DNA of 28,693 nucleotides from a virus: IMG/VR virus record IMGVR_UViG_3300020445_000048, positions 1-28,693 of that record. The stretch is one strand, 5' to 3'. This document shows, one piece after another, positions 27,907 to 28,693 of this stretch. Made by a program: the position numbers and the translations under genes. Under the pieces are notes generated by a model. The model made no database searches. It was not told the origin of the DNA and worked only from the letters and a program-made list of their open reading frames with translations. Positions within the stretch are counted from its first letter, which is position 1; the number at the start of each line of letters is the position of its first letter.

Positions 27907-27912
27907 TACCCC

Positions 27913-27941
27913 TTCCCAACCCTTACATGGTTGATTATAAT
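27913..27941 (+). promoter_or_regulatory. Possible sigma70-like promoter, TTCCCA-17 bp-TATAAT
   Basis: A perfect TATAAT (27936-27941) is preceded at 17 bp by TTCCCA, which matches four of six bases of TTGACA. Initiation near 27948 would give a leader of about 17 bases to the ATG at 27965. This is the longest spacer in the window (58 bases), and it lacks the TAAATA box seen elsewhere. Cyanophage early and middle promoters resemble host sigma70 sites. The surrounding sequence is very AT-rich (ATT repeats), so a chance match is possible. Confidence 0.35.
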
Positions 27942-27950
27942 TATTATTAT
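27917..27950 (+). terminator. Weak hairpin plus AT-rich tract after the DUF4815 gene
   Basis: CAACC (27917-27921) can pair with GGTTG (27929-27933) across a seven-base loop, followed by an ATTATAATTATTATTATT tract. The stem is only five pairs and the T run is broken by A, so termination would be weak at best. The hairpin lies within the spacer of the putative sigma70-like promoter. It might be incidental. Confidence 0.2.
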
Positions 27951-27964
27951 TGCATTTGTCAAGT

Positions 27965-28243
27965 ATGAATGAAGTTTCACCAGATGACCATATACAAACC
28001 TACAACGACGACCTAGTTCCCGTCGAAGGTAAAGAGGGTTGGTTTCGAGACCCTGACTCAAATGCTATTGTGAACTGCAACATGACGCAGTATGATCAAT
28101 ACATGGAGTCGTATAACAAACGTAACAAACGCAACCATGCTTTTGACACTTTACAAACTGAGGTTTCTGAGTTAAAATCAGATATATCAGATATCAAAGA
28201 ACTACTTAGATTAGCAATAGGAGACAAAAACAATGCCAGCTGA
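27965..28243 (+). CDS. Small conserved-type cyanophage hypothetical protein
   Basis: 92 residues from the ATG at 27965 (MNEVSPDDHIQTYN). An in-frame TTG at 27950 would add five residues but has no better signal. The N-terminal half contains LVPVEGKEGWFRDP and NAIVNCNM, which I recall as typical of small proteins in T4-like cyanophage structural clusters. The C-terminal third (LQTEVSELKSDISDIKELLRL) has heptad spacing of a coiled coil. The function is unknown; a virion, chaperone or assembly role is possible from the neighbourhood. Its last 11 bases overlap the next gene. The other unusual point is its own possible sigma70-type promoter. Confidence 0.75.
   Translation: MNEVSPDDHIQTYNDDLVPVEGKEGWFRDPDSNAIVNCNMTQYDQYMESYNKRNKRNHAFDTLQTEVSELKSDISDIKELLRLAIGDKNNAS
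28219..28224 (+). promoter_or_regulatory. Strong Shine-Dalgarno site AGGAGA for the 76-residue gene
   Basis: AGGAGA lies eight bases before the ATG at 28233, inside the 3' end of the preceding gene. It is the only strong, well-spaced Shine-Dalgarno site seen in the window; the large structural genes mostly lack one. It supports the overlapping start. Confidence 0.7.
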
Positions 28244-28463
28244 CGTGACTGAAACTATGGATCAAGGTGAATTACTTGGTCAATTCAAAGAAAGATACTC
28301 AAATTTGATTAACGAGAATCAGCAACTCGCTAAAAAAATCAAAGATAATGAGGGACAAGCGTTAAAATTGCTTGGTGCTATCGAGACACTCGAATACTTG
28401 GCACCACCTGAAGAGACTCCAGAAACACCTGAAGGAGACACAGAAGGGCAACCAGACGCATAA
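28233..28463 (+). CDS. Small coiled-coil hypothetical protein with acidic Pro-rich tail
   Basis: 76 residues. The middle (GELLGQFKERYSNLINENQQ, then KKIKDNEGQALKLLGAIETLEYL) is strongly helical with coiled-coil heptads. The tail (PPEETPETPEGDTEGQPDA) is acidic and disordered. The start is fixed by the AGGAGA site and overlaps the upstream gene by 11 bases in another frame, indicating translational coupling. No family function is recognised. It may act with its 92-residue partner, since both carry coiled coils, perhaps as a tail or fibre assembly factor; this is inference from context only. Confidence 0.75.
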   Translation: MPADVTETMDQGELLGQFKERYSNLINENQQLAKKIKDNEGQALKLLGAIETLEYLAPPEETPETPEGDTEGQPDA

Positions 28464-28466
28464 ATA
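28459..28466 (+). promoter_or_regulatory. Late-promoter-like box CATAAATA overlapping a stop codon
   Basis: CATAAATA contains the TAA stop of the 76-residue gene (28461-28463). The next start codon is 42 bases beyond, leaving a leader of about 35 bases that includes TAGGAT (28492-28497) as a weak ribosome binding site 11 bases before the ATG. It would drive the terminal fibre gene. Confidence 0.6.
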
Positions 28467-28508
28467 AAACAGGTACAACTGTACGCAGTGCTAGGATCCT
28501 TTAAGTAA

Positions 28509-28693
28509 ATGGCAAATAGAATACAATTAAGGCGTGATGGTGCACAGCAGTGGGCTAACGTCAACCCAATCCTTGCTCAAGGTGAGTTAGGTATCGAAAT
28601 CGATACTTCTCGACTGAAAGTAGGAGATGGTGTCACCGCTTGGAACTCTCTTAAATATGAGAGACCGATTGAAACCGAATCCAACACTGCAAA
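28509..28693 (+). CDS. Fibre protein with Mtd-N-like N-terminus, 3' end outside window
   Basis: Translation from the ATG at 28509 is open to the window edge (61 codons). It reads MANRIQLRRDGAQQWANVNP, then ILAQGELGIEIDTSRLKVGDG and TAWNSLKY. This is the classic N-terminal module of many phage fibre and receptor-binding proteins, related to the N-terminal domain of Bordetella phage Mtd: a RIQLRR strand, QW, then GE-x-G-x-E-x-DT-x-R-x-K-x-GDG and W-x-L-x-Y. It probably anchors the fibre to the virion. The receptor-binding part is not visible. A late-promoter-like box and a weak TAGGAT ribosome binding site precede it. Confidence 0.85.
   Translation, partial: MANRIQLRRDGAQQWANVNPILAQGELGIEIDTSRLKVGDGVTAWNSLKYERPIETESNTA

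Noticed and set aside
27950-27964. TTG start adding five residues to the 92-residue protein
   Set aside because: The ATG at 27965 is the ordinary start; the TTG lies within an ATT repeat without a ribosome binding site.
28472-28483. GTACAACTGTAC inverted repeat as a terminator or operator
   Set aside because: The stem is four to five pairs with a tiny loop and no T run; this is expected by chance.
1-28693. tRNA genes, integrase, attachment sites, origin
   Set aside because: No cloverleaf-like segment, recombinase motif or origin-like structure was seen; nearly all bases are in structural coding frames.

Overview
The window reads as a piece of the virion-structure cluster of a marine T4-like myovirus, most probably a cyanophage infecting Synechococcus or Prochlorococcus. 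All genes lie on the + strand, almost without spacers. The firmest anchor is a clear homologue of T4 baseplate wedge protein gp8 (19038-20573). It sits beside a very long DUF4815-type structural protein, a YHYH-domain protein, fibre-like proteins and T4-late-promoter-like TAAATA boxes, all typical of cyanophages. The host is inferred: no photosynthesis or other auxiliary metabolic gene is present. No tRNA, CRISPR array, insertion sequence, integrase or attachment site was seen.

Layout. 1-14019: the 3' part of a giant gene (more than 4,660 codons, open at the left edge). It encodes alpha-helical repeat domains, a LamG-like domain, about 2,900 residues of irregular repeats marked by 28 Cys/Asp/His-YPR motifs, a second helical block, beta-rich fibre modules and a C-terminal Ig-like domain. 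14034-15635: YHYH protein, also ending in an Ig-like domain. 15662-17152: fibre-like protein with three internal repeats and a C-terminal cupredoxin-like domain that keeps a full His/Cys/His/Met copper-ligand set. 17154-19004: structural protein of glycine-rich beta modules. 19038-20573: gp8. 20578-27906: 2,442-residue DUF4815 protein. 27965-28463: two small overlapping genes. 28509-end: start of a fibre protein with an Mtd-N-like N-terminus.

Organisation. TAAATA boxes at 14016, 15632, 19008 and 28459 suggest late transcription units: YHYH gene; fibre plus module protein; gp8 plus DUF4815; and the terminal fibre. In three of the four, the upstream TAA stop codon lies inside the box. The two small genes have instead a possible sigma70-like promoter. 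Presumably these products build the baseplate and its adsorption apparatus: gp8 in the wedge, the others as baseplate-attached fibres or decorations for host contact.

No wholly new multi-gene system was recognised. The observations most worth following are the giant repeat protein with its invariant cysteine, the possible type-1 copper site at the tip of a fibre protein, the two insertions in gp8, and the stop-codon/late-promoter overlaps.
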